Assembly: GCF_029227915.1 (NCBI RefSeq) | Contig: NC_079884.1 | Span: forward strand, 25,482,001-25,546,000 | Direction of reading: 5' to 3' | Length of the DNA: 64,000 nucleotides | Source: Hydractinia symbiolongicarpus | Lineage: Eukaryota; Cnidaria; Hydrozoa; Anthoathecata; Hydractiniidae | Shown here: positions 23,613 to 34,892 of the stretch, in pieces | Numbering within the stretch: the first letter of the stretch is position 1 | Layout of the letters: the number at the start of each line of letters is the position of its first letter | Program-made: the position numbers and the translations under genes | Notes under the pieces: model-generated | Seen by the model: the letters and a program-made list of their open reading frames with translations, nothing else | What the model was told of the DNA's origin: nothing | Databases searched by the model: none

Positions 23613-24507
23613 CAGTATTGTCTCTAATTACCGGACACTCTAAAAGGCGGACAGCTCTGAGTAGCGGACACTTTGTCCATGCACTGGCCATCTTCTGGTC
23701 AAATCTCATAAAAAACTTTGTTATTAGCGGACACTCAGTTAGCGGACACTCTGATTAGCGGACCATTTTTTTTTTTTTGCACGAAATGGCAACTATAGGC
23801 TTTTTTCTCCAATTAACGGACAGTCCAAAAAATTAGGGAGCAGCATACAAAAATAATGAAAAATTGAATTATTTTAAACACTTAAACTTTACAAGAAATA
23901 TCGACTTTTGCAGTTATCAACTTTTTTTGTCCATAAAACTTATATATAACTTGTATTTTTCCAGACCATGTCCATCTCCACGATTAACCCTCTTTCCACA
24001 AACCTTAGCTGTAATCGAAGTGTTCGGAACTTTCAAGAACATGAAACATATTTTTGATATGTTTTGTGGCATGTGTCTAACAATGCTTTCGTGTTGCAAA
24101 CAATCATTTCTTATTATTGCTATTGCATTTCCGTCCACCTCGTTAGATGGCTCATGCCTGCATCGTAACAATTTCCTCACCAAGGGGCTCCAGATGTTAA
24201 TGTAGACATGATATCCTCTAGCAAAAGATTTGTACTGGTACTTATTCCAATCTTTTTCGATGAGTATGGGTATGTCGACCTCGTACACTCCCTAAGTAAT
24301 CATGTTTATTATTTCGAAAAAAAGTTATATTACGTTCAATTTAGTGTTTTGTTCTTTTTTCGTGTGCAAGTCCAGCATGATACCTGCTAATTTTTCAAGT
24401 TACACATTTCGTATACATTTTCTTCAAATTTTGAGCTTACATGGACACCTCTATATAGCAAACACTTTGTTCATGCACTGGGTGTCCGCTAATTAGAGAG
24501 AATACTG
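23613..24507. mobile_element. pogo/Tigger-like TIR element, 895 bp
   Basis: The left terminus CAGTATTGTCTCTAATTACC and the reverse complement of the right terminus CAGTATTCTCTCTAATTAGC match at 24 of 26 positions. Both are flanked by TA (23611-23612, 24508-24509). CAG ends with a TA duplication are typical of the pogo/Tigger branch of Tc1/mariner. Sub-terminal GCGGACAC words repeat near both ends. No DDE transposase is visible; instead the element carries the HIRAN-like ORF on the minus strand. Confidence 0.75.
23917..24288 (-). CDS. HIRAN-like domain ORF inside a Tigger-like element
   Basis: A 123-residue ORF. The core FARGYHVYINIWSP, then RCRHEPSNEVDGNAIAIIRN, then HMPQNIS and VCGKRV, follows the HIRAN-domain pattern (Arg/His-Glu-Pro-x-Asn-x-x-Asp-x-x-Ala-Ile, then a G/xhVPxxiS strand). 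HIRAN domains bind DNA 3' ends in HLTF/Rad5 and also occur alone. Similar stand-alone ORFs are, as I remember, multicopy in cnidarian genomes. The ORF starts with Met and ends at a proper stop, and lies wholly within the TIRs. It could be a captured accessory gene or the remnant of a longer element protein. There is no evidence of expression. Confidence 0.5.
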   Translation of the reverse strand: MYEVDIPILIEKDWNKYQYKSFARGYHVYINIWSPLVRKLLRCRHEPSNEVDGNAIAIIRNDCLQHESIVRHMPQNISKICFMFLKVPNTSITAKVCGKRVNRGDGHGLEKYKLYISFMDKKS

Positions 24508-24544
24508 TAGTATGAAATTCTAAAGGGCATTTATATATTGAAGC

Positions 24545-24625
24545 AAGCAAGATTTAATCCGCGCTCCTGAGAACTGGAAATCGCAAACGAACCCACTACA
24601 CTACGTGCGGCAATATTTTAGTTAT
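24545..24625 (-). repeat. Decayed tRNA-SINE-like fragment
   Basis: On the minus strand CGTAGTGTAGTGGGTTCG resembles an A-box. A degenerate B-box (CCAGTTCTCAGG) follows. Low information. Confidence 0.3.
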
Positions 24626-26439
24626 GCGTGCAGATAGTTTTTTTCTTATACATGCTCACCTAGTCCAAACAAAAAGTTCTTGTTCTGCAAAATACATATA
24701 ATGTTGTTGAAGTTATTGTTAAGAGTCTGAAAAGTTGGCCGTAGTGCAGACGTTAGCCGTAAGAGAAGGTCAAACTTTTGATTTATTGTAATATTGTGTG
24801 TATTACACAAGTGGAATTCTCTATCAGCAAGTTATCACTCAAAAATTTTATCATATTAATAGTTAGTGGATTGACAAAATACTTTTCATTTTTTAATTTA
24901 TCACAACAACAACAAAAGTAGACACTCTTACTTGGAATAAATCTCTACAATGCTTTTCCCGCCGATATGGCGAAAAGTCCTGTGAATGAAGTTGGCGCAA
25001 TGTGCATTTTGCACGCAGTTAAATTAAATTTTGAAAAACGTGGCAATGATCATCATAATTTTTTTTCATTATACATTATATTTTTTTTCCAACATGTTCT
25101 AAGTGTAACTTCAACTTTCTATCTATATTTTTAGTTTTTTAATTAATTCAAGGGATGAGCTGGCCATTATCAACACGAAGAGGTTTTCTGTGTTTGTTTA
25201 CATATTATCTCTGTGTTTGCACAGGTTAATGTTAAGTTATATTCCTATAAATAAACTATCTAATTAAAAAATACTTAAAGTGATGTTAATTTATGTTTTC
25301 ACTGCAAATGTTTATAATATATACACCATAGCTATGTCATGGTATCCTGTTCATAAAATTTGCACTTATTATTGCTAAACACATTAGAGTGTATATAACT
25401 CGAGCTGCCCTAGAGTTTCTGCAGTGCCAAACAATGGTTCTGGTATCCGCTGGTGAAGGCCTTATAGGTCGAAACACCAAAGTTGTCTGGATTCTCACGA
25501 ATAGTTCTGTCGACAACGCGATTTAGTGAATAAAAACCCGTGGTGCATCTAATGCAACGATCCCGGGTTCAAGTCTCTGGGCTGCTTATATCTATTGCAA
25601 CATTAGACTACTTTATTAGTCCTTTAACACCGAGTCAAATTTAACTCCGTCCCTAATAAAAAAAACTACTTACTACCGCGCCTTACTGATCAGGAGCTGT
25701 AATGTTCGTTAGAGCCTTTTTTCGAAAGTAACTCCTGCATCCCTGGACACAATATTTCACAGCGGGCTGCGAAAGTTTTGCTTCTACAGTTGTGTACGCC
25801 AAGTAAACAGCGTTAAATATGCGCTACTGGAATTTTCTGTCATGTCCGCATTACGGATGATCAACGCGACGGCCCACTAAGATCCGAAAAATCGGTCGTG
25901 CTGATGTCTGCAAAAATTAATGTGGGTTAAGATTTTAAAACTAACCGAATAAGCTCAGGTTACAAGTCTTAAGTCCTTTTGTGATCATTAAAAAATCCAA
26001 ACACTTTGACATGTTATAGAAGAGTGTTACATTTATAAAATTATATAACGCCCTTAGAGATTGCTTTACGATTTATCTTCACAATCAAAATATTAGATAC
26101 GAAATATTTGTTTCTTAGTAACAATAAGTTCGTGGTCATTAGCGGCAACCTCACAAAAACAAGCAAAGTGCAGCTACTTGATAGCTACCAATTTCGTCAT
26201 TTGTCATGAAGATTTTGTAACCAAAGAAATATGTGAGGTATTATGTGTCACATATTATTGAAAATGGTTTATACGAGAAGAAGCTATAGGAAAATACAAC
26301 CAAAAAATTTCACCACGACTATTCTAATCACTTTATGGAAGGTAGTAGATCAAAGTTTGACATGTCACACAGTTTCTCATTCATGTTTAGCGTTTAAGGT
26401 CAAGTTACGGCCCAACCTATAAGTGTGAATATGAATATA
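24626..26439. other. Gene-free region with a possible SINE fragment
   Basis: No host gene seen. At about 25520-25590, GTGGTGCATCTAATGCAACG followed by ATCCCGGGTTCAAGTC looks like a tRNA-derived A/B-box pair on the plus strand, so a SINE fragment is possible. The rest is AT-rich and unremarkable. Confidence 0.3.
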
Positions 26440-26812
26440 AATGTAACTCGAACCTCCAAAGTATCGAGAAAAATAAGTTGACTTAACAAATTGAATTTTC
26501 ATTTCCTCTTGTCCTTTTCTTGACAGACAACAATATTATCTATAATACATTAGGAGTTAAAAAAAATTAAAAATTAAAACTAAGATTAAAATAAGTCTTT
26601 GATTTCCTTTTCTCGAGAAAAAGTTCGAGTTATCAGAAGACATTAGCCTAGAGGGAACGAAAAAATGGGTCGAGTTAACGAATGAGTTATCCCAAGGTTC
26701 GAGTTTAACCGGTGTTTTTATAAGAAAGTATTACTGAAAGTTCAAGGGACCTGAGATAATAAAAGTTTGAGTTAACCGGTGTTTGAGTTACCGGAAGATA
26801 ACTGTATAACAT
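26440..26812. mobile_element. Tigger-like remnant with TAACTCGAACC/GAGTTA words
   Basis: Starts TAACTCGAACCTCC and ends with several GAGTTAACCGG and GAGTTACCGG words before AACTGTAT, with further TCGAGTTA copies inside. This matches the sub-terminal structure of the element at 38141-39496, but the left CAG terminus is not preserved. Confidence 0.5.
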
Positions 26813-29699
26813 TTGTTATAAATTACTCACATCAATTAAATTTTGAACCCCATCCACTAAAAGAGGTTCATTTGAAAATTTGGTAACACTTAATTACTGC
26901 AATCCATTACACTGCAAAACACTGTAAAAAAGTTAACTTAAAGTCCGCAGTAATTAGCTTCCTTTTTTGTTTTCCACAAATAGTTTTTACAAAAATGAAC
27001 AAATCCCAACATGAAAATTTAATTATGTGTAACGACTAACTTATAATAGACTCACTCTCTAATTTTTGTAACATCACAAATAGCTTTGAGCAACCACCCT
27101 CCTTCCTTGGCGTTATTGAAGTTTAGTTTTATAGGCATCTACAAATACTCAGCACAGACACAACATATGATCGGCGTTTCTCTGCCTCGTTTGTGGTATA
27201 TATCCTAAATTTTCGTGGAATATTGTGATTTTATTTTCTTTGACTGGGCGCGATTTTAACATTTTTTTAGCTAGTGCTTTCTCAAAAACAAGCTAGCAAA
27301 CAGAACCAAGGAAATATTCTCCTTACAGTAGCTTCTATCTCCAAACTGGAGCTGGACTTGTATATTTATTTATATTTACTATATATTTTATATATTTATT
27401 TGGACGCCCTTTCTAATTTTGTTACACAATTACTTTTTTTAAAATATTTAAGAAATCCCTACATACCGTTTTGCTATCTACTGTTCTGTGTTGCACATTC
27501 TTGAACGAACTGTGATCAGAACAGAAATAAAGTATTTATACTGAGGTAGTTTTGTTTGTACATTTTGAAACACAAATTAAAGGCTCTCCCGACAGCGGTA
27601 TTAGTAGCCGACATAAGTTGAAAAGGCCGTAAAAAGAACGGCTGATGAGTTCGGTCGTTACTTATATAAAAATACGGATGATTTAAAAATCAAAAAATAT
27701 ATTAACGTCGATATGTAACATTGTGACGTCATATTTGCGCGTAATAAACCGATTTATATAAGGAGAAAAAAGTATTTAAGTATTTTAAAATAGCTTTTGT
27801 GTTTGTGTTTTCGAGAGATCAAGTAAAGTAGCAAATCTTTAGGTTTTTGTCTCAAAAATCCTTTTTCAGTATTAGTAGCAATCAATCTCTCTTCTATTAT
27901 TATCCGTATTTTTTGAAAATGGTAGCTGAATAACTACTCAATGCTAAGGATACACGAAATATGGTACCGAGAAAATGTACGGGGATAATTTGGAGGGCCG
28001 GAATATGCACGACGGGCCAACCCTTGGGTTTTTTTTAGGGCTGGCGTCAAAAAGTAGCGACAGCTGCCATGTAAAGATTTTATGAGATATGTGAGAAGAT
28101 TTTCACAATACTAATTTTAAGGTTAAAAATGGCGCTTTTTTTTCCTAGGTTACAAAATTTTCCAACAAAATTAATAGCTAACCGTCAAATATTTTGGAGC
28201 GATGAATACTTTTATACAGTCCGAGATGTTTCGTTGGTTAAAAATGACGAGTTTTTGGCAAGATGTAATAAATGAGCAACAGACGCTTAACACTTAGCTC
28301 AATTGGTGCACCACTTCTTTAGGCTGATAATAGGAACGTTAGTAAATTAGGCTCGTGAGCTGTTTGGTGCTACCGCAAATCTAGATTGGTAAACAAACAC
28401 ATCTAGCTAAGCACCAAAGACGTTTAAAATGTTTTCGCTTACCTGTGTTGTGAATGGAGCGCCATTATTACTTCAATGTTTTTTCTCGATATCTAGACAA
28501 AATGCACGAAGTTCGATTATACAGTTGTTTCATTTACAAACAGCCACACAGCACGAAAAATAATCCAGTCTTAAAGTTTTCCAAGCAAGAAAGTTGTTCT
28601 CTGAAATACTCTGAAAATTCGTACCACAAACAACATGCGATCTATGTTTTGATTTTTTATGTGAGAAAAACAGTTAAATTTTAATCGTATTTTAATTTTA
28701 CCATGTCATTTGGGAAATTGTTTGAAATCATTCAAAACAGGAACGCTGTGCAAGTCTTTGCATAAAGAGAAATCATGTTGGGTGGGTTGACATTTGCTGT
28801 GTTTAGCAGAAAAAAAGTTTCATAAATAGATTTAATGAAATAAAATGTTTGCCAGTGTAAATTTGATCCTCGATTTAGACAGGAAGCTCAAGGGATTGAA
28901 AAATTTAGTTCCAATTAAAACAAATCTTAATTATCCATGGTCTCGAATTTAATGCGAGTATCCTAGAATACATAAATTCAACCTTGGAGCTTCAAGATTC
29001 AATACACAAATAAATGTAGCGACTAGAAAAAAATAAAAAATTCTTGTCACTACTAACCTTCTAACAACCACAAAATAAATTTCTTTAGTTAGCTTTTTCA
29101 CGAATATGATACGAAAATATACCCTTAATATATAAGCTATAAAGAAATACAAAAAACACCCAAAATAGCTTTGAAATCATTGTCTGCAGTGATACCCGCC
29201 CATTTAATTGTTGGTGCGCCCTAATCAATGTCTGTATCTCTTATTTACATACTGTATGATAAACTCTACAAGCATAAATCACGTCATATCTTCAGGATGT
29301 GTCAGTATTATAAAAGCCATGTTGTTTTGTACTATCTTGCGGTGAAGTTTATTGACATGTACATGTTGATCTTCAATTCTTTTTTTGTGTAATGTTATCT
29401 ATTCATTCCCGCTTATCTGTTTATTTGCTGGTTACTCAGATGAAGATGGATTAGTTTTTTTCTCCAGCAATTACCTTTTAGAAACATAATTGAATTAATC
29501 AAACCACAAGAATTTGCAAAAAAATATGAACATACTATAGACATAATCATTTCACAAAAACAAAATGAGCTAGCTAGCTAGCTTCCTTCTTTATGATTTG
29601 TTGTTCTCTGATAATTCTTTGTATGACTTATTGGCCCAAACTTTTTTGACCCTGAAAGGGCTTTTGACTGTATTTTCCACTGTATCGTAAAATGCTCGC
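26813..29699. other. Gene-free AT-rich region
   Basis: No convincing coding exon. Near 27990-28040 there is a dispersed-repeat end (GACGGGCCAACCCTTGGG). At 28294-28310 a near-perfect tRNA A-box word TTAGCTCAATTGG occurs without a matching B-box. Small ORFs at 27274-27504, 28454-28684 and 28949-29152 show no domain. Confidence 0.3.
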
Positions 29700-29778
29700 G
29701 AGCTTTTTTATTAGCGCTTGCGCACTTGGACAAAATTTACATATTTTTTAAAGTGCGCATGCGCTAATAAAAAAGCTC
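29700..29778. repeat. Near-perfect 28-bp inverted repeat (hairpin)
   Basis: The left arm (29700-29727) GAGCTTTTTTATTAGCGCTT plus GCGCACTT and the right arm (29751-29778) are reverse complements with one mismatch, separated by 23 bp. Likely a tiny MITE. Confidence 0.85.
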
Positions 29779-29871
29779 CACAACTTCAAATTGTTCAACT
29801 ACTCCAATGTTTTCAATGAGCGCCCCCTTAACACATCGTGTCGATTAAACTTTCCGACTTGTTTTTTTTTT

Positions 29872-29953
29872 AACCTCATTCTCAGGGCTTTTTAGGTTAT
29901 TTATATTTGAACGTCCAAATACAAAAAACCTAAAAAGCCCTGGGAACGAGGTT
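29872..29953. mobile_element. CAACCTCGTCCC-type hairpin MITE
   Basis: AACCTCATTCTCAGGGCTTT at the left pairs with AAAGCCCTGGGAACGAGGTT at the right; the arms extend through CCTAAAAA. Confidence 0.85.
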
Positions 29954-30906
29954 GGTTTTTTTAATAAGTACACTCTCTAATAAACTCCCCCCTTGCAAGT
30001 GCAAATATGTAGATGATGTAGATATTATGTAGTAAAATACATATATTCCATTGGCAAGAGAGAAGAATAAATACAAAAGTTTATTACTCCCCCCTCACTC
30101 CAACCCTCTGTTAAACGCCGCTCTCGATCACGCGCCCTACTTAAAATCGAAATATTTAATATATGCCCTGCATGTGTCGAATATAAACTTTTTTATAACA
30201 CAATAAATTAACAATTCTATGATTTCCATTTGAACTGTTTTTACATCCTACGCAAAAATAAGACGAAGTTTGTTTCCATCAACAATCAAACAGCGGATAA
30301 AGAACTGCTGTAAACACAGACAGCCTATTATTTTTTTCGTGCGCGCTATATGACTTAATTTCAAACGCTCAAAAACTCATAAATTGTGCATTTGATGATG
30401 CCGAACAAAAAAATTTTGCTGCATTACTTTAATGCCGAAATTTTTTTGGGCCCATTATGTTCTCCAATTTCGGAAAAATTGATGACATTTAAAGCTGGTA
30501 TTTAATATTAAGCTGATCCTATACTTCGGCTGCCGTATGTTATTCTACATGGTCAAAAACATTTAAAGGCCGAGAATGTGACAAGTTTCTTTTCCTTGAA
30601 TTTCAACACAGCTCTTTAACTCCTACTTAGTCCTTAAGTTTTTGTTTTGTCTGACACTTTAAATAACTTTTATTGTGATGTTTATGCTTCGCAGCCTCAA
30701 GTTAAATTAAGGATCTCTTGCATTCTGACCCCTACTAATGTAGTCCAAGCTGGAACCGAGATTAGTTAATCCAAAAAAATTAAACTGATGATGTAAAATT
30801 AAATTTTAAAGTGCTTAGCAAAAATAGCTTATTCGGAGGTCCAGGATAAATGTTGCATCACTAGTCAGAACAGTGTTACTGTTTAAGTCTCTAGACATCC
30901 GCTATT
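29954..30906. other. Gene-free region before the retroelement
   Basis: AT-rich, without clear ORFs or repeats. It may include the degraded 5' part of the non-LTR element that becomes recognisable at about 30907. Confidence 0.3.
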
Positions 30907-32290
30907 GTGACTTCTAAAATCAAAGTTAACTTTGCCTTCTCCAAATTTAAACTCAATTACTTTCGTACATGGACAAAATTCTTTCGCCATTTTTATGTGG
31001 CTACAGAAAAGGCTGTAACACACAGAGAGCATTATTTCTTTGATATAAAACGGAAAGAGTCCTTAGATAAAAATGGTTTAGCTGCAGCTATATTAATAGA
31101 TTTATCAACGGCCTTCGACACTATAAACCATGAACTTTTAATTGCAAAATTAAACGCATATGGCTTTGATAAGAATGCTCTGAAAATAATTTATAAACTA
31201 ATCGATTATACAAAGAACCAAGATAAATGTTACCTTAATCTCTTGGACTGAATTATTACAATGAGTTCCCCAAGGATCAGTACTTGGACCAATACTATTC
31301 AATATTTATCTAAATGACCTCTTTTTTATTTTAAAAGAATGCGATGTCTGCAACTTTGCAGATGACATAACACCCTATGTCTCAATACAATTACATGAAA
31401 CTTAATACAGGTAAGTGCCATTTACTGGTATCTGGAAATAAAAATGAACATACGTGGGTAAAATTAGGAAATCAAATGATATGGGAAGAAAAAAGTGTAA
31501 AACTTTTAGGCATAAACATCGATTCCCAACTAAAATTTGATAACCATGTCCTACTAATTAGCTTAAAAGCAGGGAGAAAACTGAGCGCATTGACAAGAAT
31601 AGTTCAATACCTATCTTTTAAGAAAAAAAGAATGCTCCTAAAGATCTTTTTTGAATCTCAATTTAATTACTGTCCATTAATATCGTTGTTTCACAGTAGA
31701 CCAGTTAATAACAAAATTAATCAACTACATGAAAGAACACTCAGGCTTGCTTATAACGATTATGATTCTACATTTAATAAGCTTCTTGAAAAAGACGACT
31801 CAATTTCTATATATCACCGTAATATACATTCTTTGGCAATAGAAATCTATAAAATCAACCAGGGCTTGAATGAAAGTCCGTTAGCAGATATGATTTCGAT
31901 TAGAACAGACAATACTCTTTGATCTGATTTTACTATACCTGCAGTAAGAGCTGAAAATTATGGTAAAAAATTCTGTTAGATATTTAGGACCTTTAATATG
32001 GAACATGATTCCGTCAACGATAAAAAAGCTGAAAACTTGCTAGACTTCAAAAGGCAGATTAAGAAATGGAAGCCTACAGAGTGTCCTTGCAGGTTATGCA
32101 AAAATTATGTAAAGAACTTTTAGGTTTTGTAACTATTTTTGGAGATCATTAAGCTCGTTTATGCATTCGGTGTAAATAGACCCAGTTAATACTGTGGCTG
32201 GATTTTTATATTTTAGTATTTATTTTAATATAATTGTATTTTTCATACTTCTCTTAACCGAATTAAAATAAAGTAACAATAATAATAAAT
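30907..32290 (+). pseudogene. Non-LTR retrotransposon reverse transcriptase, broken
   Basis: Reverse-transcriptase pieces run in order through three frames. The first (30907-31251) has ILIDLSTAFDTINHELLIAK, a palm motif. A second frame (from 31265) has VPQGSVLGPILFNIYLNDLF and FADDI, the catalytic YADD-type box. The third (about 31380-31922) has LNTGKCHLLVSG and a C-terminal region ending near SPLADMIS. A further in-frame tail (about 31960-32120) includes RYLGPLIWNMIP and a Cys-rich CPCRLCKNY end. Frameshifts, an internal stop and an apparent deletion after FADDI make it non-functional. The Jockey/CR1 group is likely. It ends in an AATAATAAT-rich tail at about 32270-32290, about 230 bp upstream of the coiled-coil gene. 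Confidence 0.85.
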
Positions 32291-32522
32291 AATGATGGCG
32301 GAGAGGCAAAAAATAACAATCACTATAGCAACCATCGCGTACATATTAAGTTGGCCGGATTGGTCAATTCTGCCGTCAATTTACGTCAGATATAGGATTG
32401 GCTGTATATATAATCTGACGTCAAATTAAAACGCCCTCTTTCGTCAAGAACGCAAAGAGTGTAGTCATCTATTGTGAGAAAAATATTTTCAAATTTAAAT
32501 CGAGGTTAGTGAGTTTTGAAAG

Positions 32523-34014
32523 ATGGATGGATATTGGGAAGAAGATGACGTTATATCAAAGTTACTTGATCAGAGCGTTGATCAACTTTCTTTTGTGCAA
32601 GAGAAATCTTTGCTTGATGAATTTGTGGAGGTTGGTGCTGAAGTTGATACTTTGGACAAGAAGATGGCATTTCAAAACAGGAAGAAGTCTGGAAATTATA
32701 AGTTAAAAGATATGATGGACGAGTTTTATAAGTTAAGTAAAGTGATGGATGAACAAATTGGAATTTCGCAGCAAAAGGTAAAGATAGCAAGCGAAGAGAA
32801 AGATGCAGTTTATGAGAATGCTGTGGAAGATGGAAAAGTCGCCATGTTGGAAGAATTATTAGGAAGTGAACAAACAAAGTCGAAGAAGATCGAGGAAGAA
32901 CATGAAAATAAGTTAAAAGCTAAAGAAGAAGAGTATTTAAAGAAAGTGAAATCTTTGAAAGAAGCTCTTGAAAGACAGAAGAATACAAATAAAGAATTAC
33001 AATATGAATTTAATAAAATATTAGAAGAAAAAGAACAAGAAATTGAAGATCTAACAGTAGAGGTATGGAATTTTTCGTCTTTTCTCAGGAAAAAGTTTTT
33101 TTTAAAATAACCACCTCGTCTGCTCTATGTACTCAGTTCCATTTCTAATAATGTTTATATTTCTTCCATGTAGAATACAAATTTAAGAAATGAACTTGCA
33201 TCAAAAGAAAATGATGTATATGAACTAGCCTTAGAGGTATGTAAAATTACATGGAGACGAATACTTTTACTTGAGATTATTCACTGAAATTACAAGATCG
33301 GTCCAGTCTTATTTCCAGGATCCAGTCAACCTTGTTTCCAGCGTCCAGGAAACGATGGAGAGCATTGAGTTCAGGGCTGATTATCACTCTAAATAAAAAA
33401 TAATGCAAACCTTTTAACTATGAATTCTTTTTGTTTAGAATGAAGAGTTGGAAGATAAAGTTGAGATTAGCAAAGAATACATAGCTACTTTAAAGCTGCA
33501 ACTAAGCAATTTTGAAAAACAACAGCAACAAGATAAATGGAAGTTAGAACAAGCCGATGATTTGTTAGGAATGGTGGAAAAAGAAAATGATGAAATGGAA
33601 CGTAAATACAAAGGTAGGCTGGTTACACAATTACACAGTTAGCCTAAAAACTCCAAAACTCTAGCACGTAATTAATGACCTTCTCACATGAGTTATAAGT
33701 TTTATTATGTTCAAATTTCAGTTGCATTTGCCAACCTTGTTCAACAGTTAAAAGTAGAGAAGATTAGAAATATGAAACTGCAGTGTGATAACCAACTTGG
33801 TAAAACTAGTACGAATCGTTCCAAATCGATGCCGTCACAGACAGCCGCGAACACTCCTGATAAGTTGTTTAAACAACCCAACATTGAAAGCAAAGTAGAC
33901 ATTATGCAAGAAATATCTGTTGCTAAAGAAGGTTCGAAGAAAATAACTGAAAAAGTTCCAGTAGTTTTACAATCTCTTGGATGGACACAAGCTTTCATTC
34001 ATAGAAAAAATTAA
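32523..34014 (+). CDS. Uncharacterised coiled-coil protein
   Basis: Four exons join in phase: 32523-33062, 33174-33236, 33439-33613 and 33722-34014, giving 356 residues. The N-terminus is acidic (MDGYWEEDDVISKLLDQSVD). About residues 60-290 are Lys/Glu-rich with heptad character, a long coiled coil. The C-terminus is basic and Ser/Thr-rich, ending SLGWTQAFIHRKN, a Trp-containing hydrophobic end that could be a docking motif. No signal peptide, membrane helix or enzyme motif is seen. All introns are GT-AG with good acceptors. A cytoskeletal, centrosomal or kinetochore scaffold would fit the architecture, but I do not recognise the family. It converges on the dioxygenase gene about 880 bp downstream. 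Confidence 0.8.
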
Positions 34015-34892
34015 CAATAACCAAATCTTTCTCGTGTTTTATTTCTTTGCTATGTACAATTTGGGTTCTGATTTATTTTCTCCTTCTTTGTTTTACTCTC
34101 TCGTAGCATTTTTACTGAAAGGAATTGAAATCCTAAAACCCTTTTCGTCTCATGTACGGTAAAAGCAAGATGAAAAAATACATACATTCCTGTTTAACTA
34201 CGTCAATGATTACTACTATTAATTATTATTATTGTTATTATTATTAACGAATTTATTCATCCATTAAAACTATACAGCTCTTCGTGTAAAAAGTAAATAA
34301 AATGCGACGTGAAATATTAAGAAAATATTTGAAATATAAAAATAAAAAATTGAAATAATTTTTATATGACAAAAAAAATCTTATGTTTAAAAGTGTGTTA
34401 AAAAATAAGTAACATCAATAATGTAATAAAGAATGGTAAAAATTAAGTAAAATAAAAGTATCCAATGAAGGAGTAGATAATAGCACAACATGAACAATGA
34501 AAGTACTTCATTAACACTGAAATGATGAATCTGAGAATGTTAAAAAAACACATTAGGCACACTATCTCTATAACCAAAGCTGTACGACTTCATGTTAGTA
34601 TGTGCGGTAAATCACATGCCGTTTTTTCAACAATGTTGTTTAATTATATAAGGCGCTGTTGGCGCTTAAATTCAAGTCATCTTAGAGAATTGCGAAAAAA
34701 AAATGTGTTTTTTTAAAAAAAAATTATTTTTGGTTCACTTTTCTTCAAAACGGTTTTGTATGAGTCTAAATACTGTGAAAAGTATTATCATTTTCGAATA
34801 AGTCTTCTTTACCTAAATGTCAGAACAAAAAAAATAGCTGAAGAAAAAAAAACACTGCTTAAACATCTCCACAAAATATAAGATAGAATATC
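34015..34892. other. Convergent intergenic region
   Basis: Between the stops of two convergent genes. Very AT-rich (many AAAAATAAAAAA tracts and AATAAA hexamers on both strands), consistent with two 3' UTRs. No gene. Confidence 0.4.

Noticed and set aside
25525-25590. A functional tRNA gene
   Set aside because: B-box present but acceptor and anticodon stems do not pair; a SINE remnant fits better.
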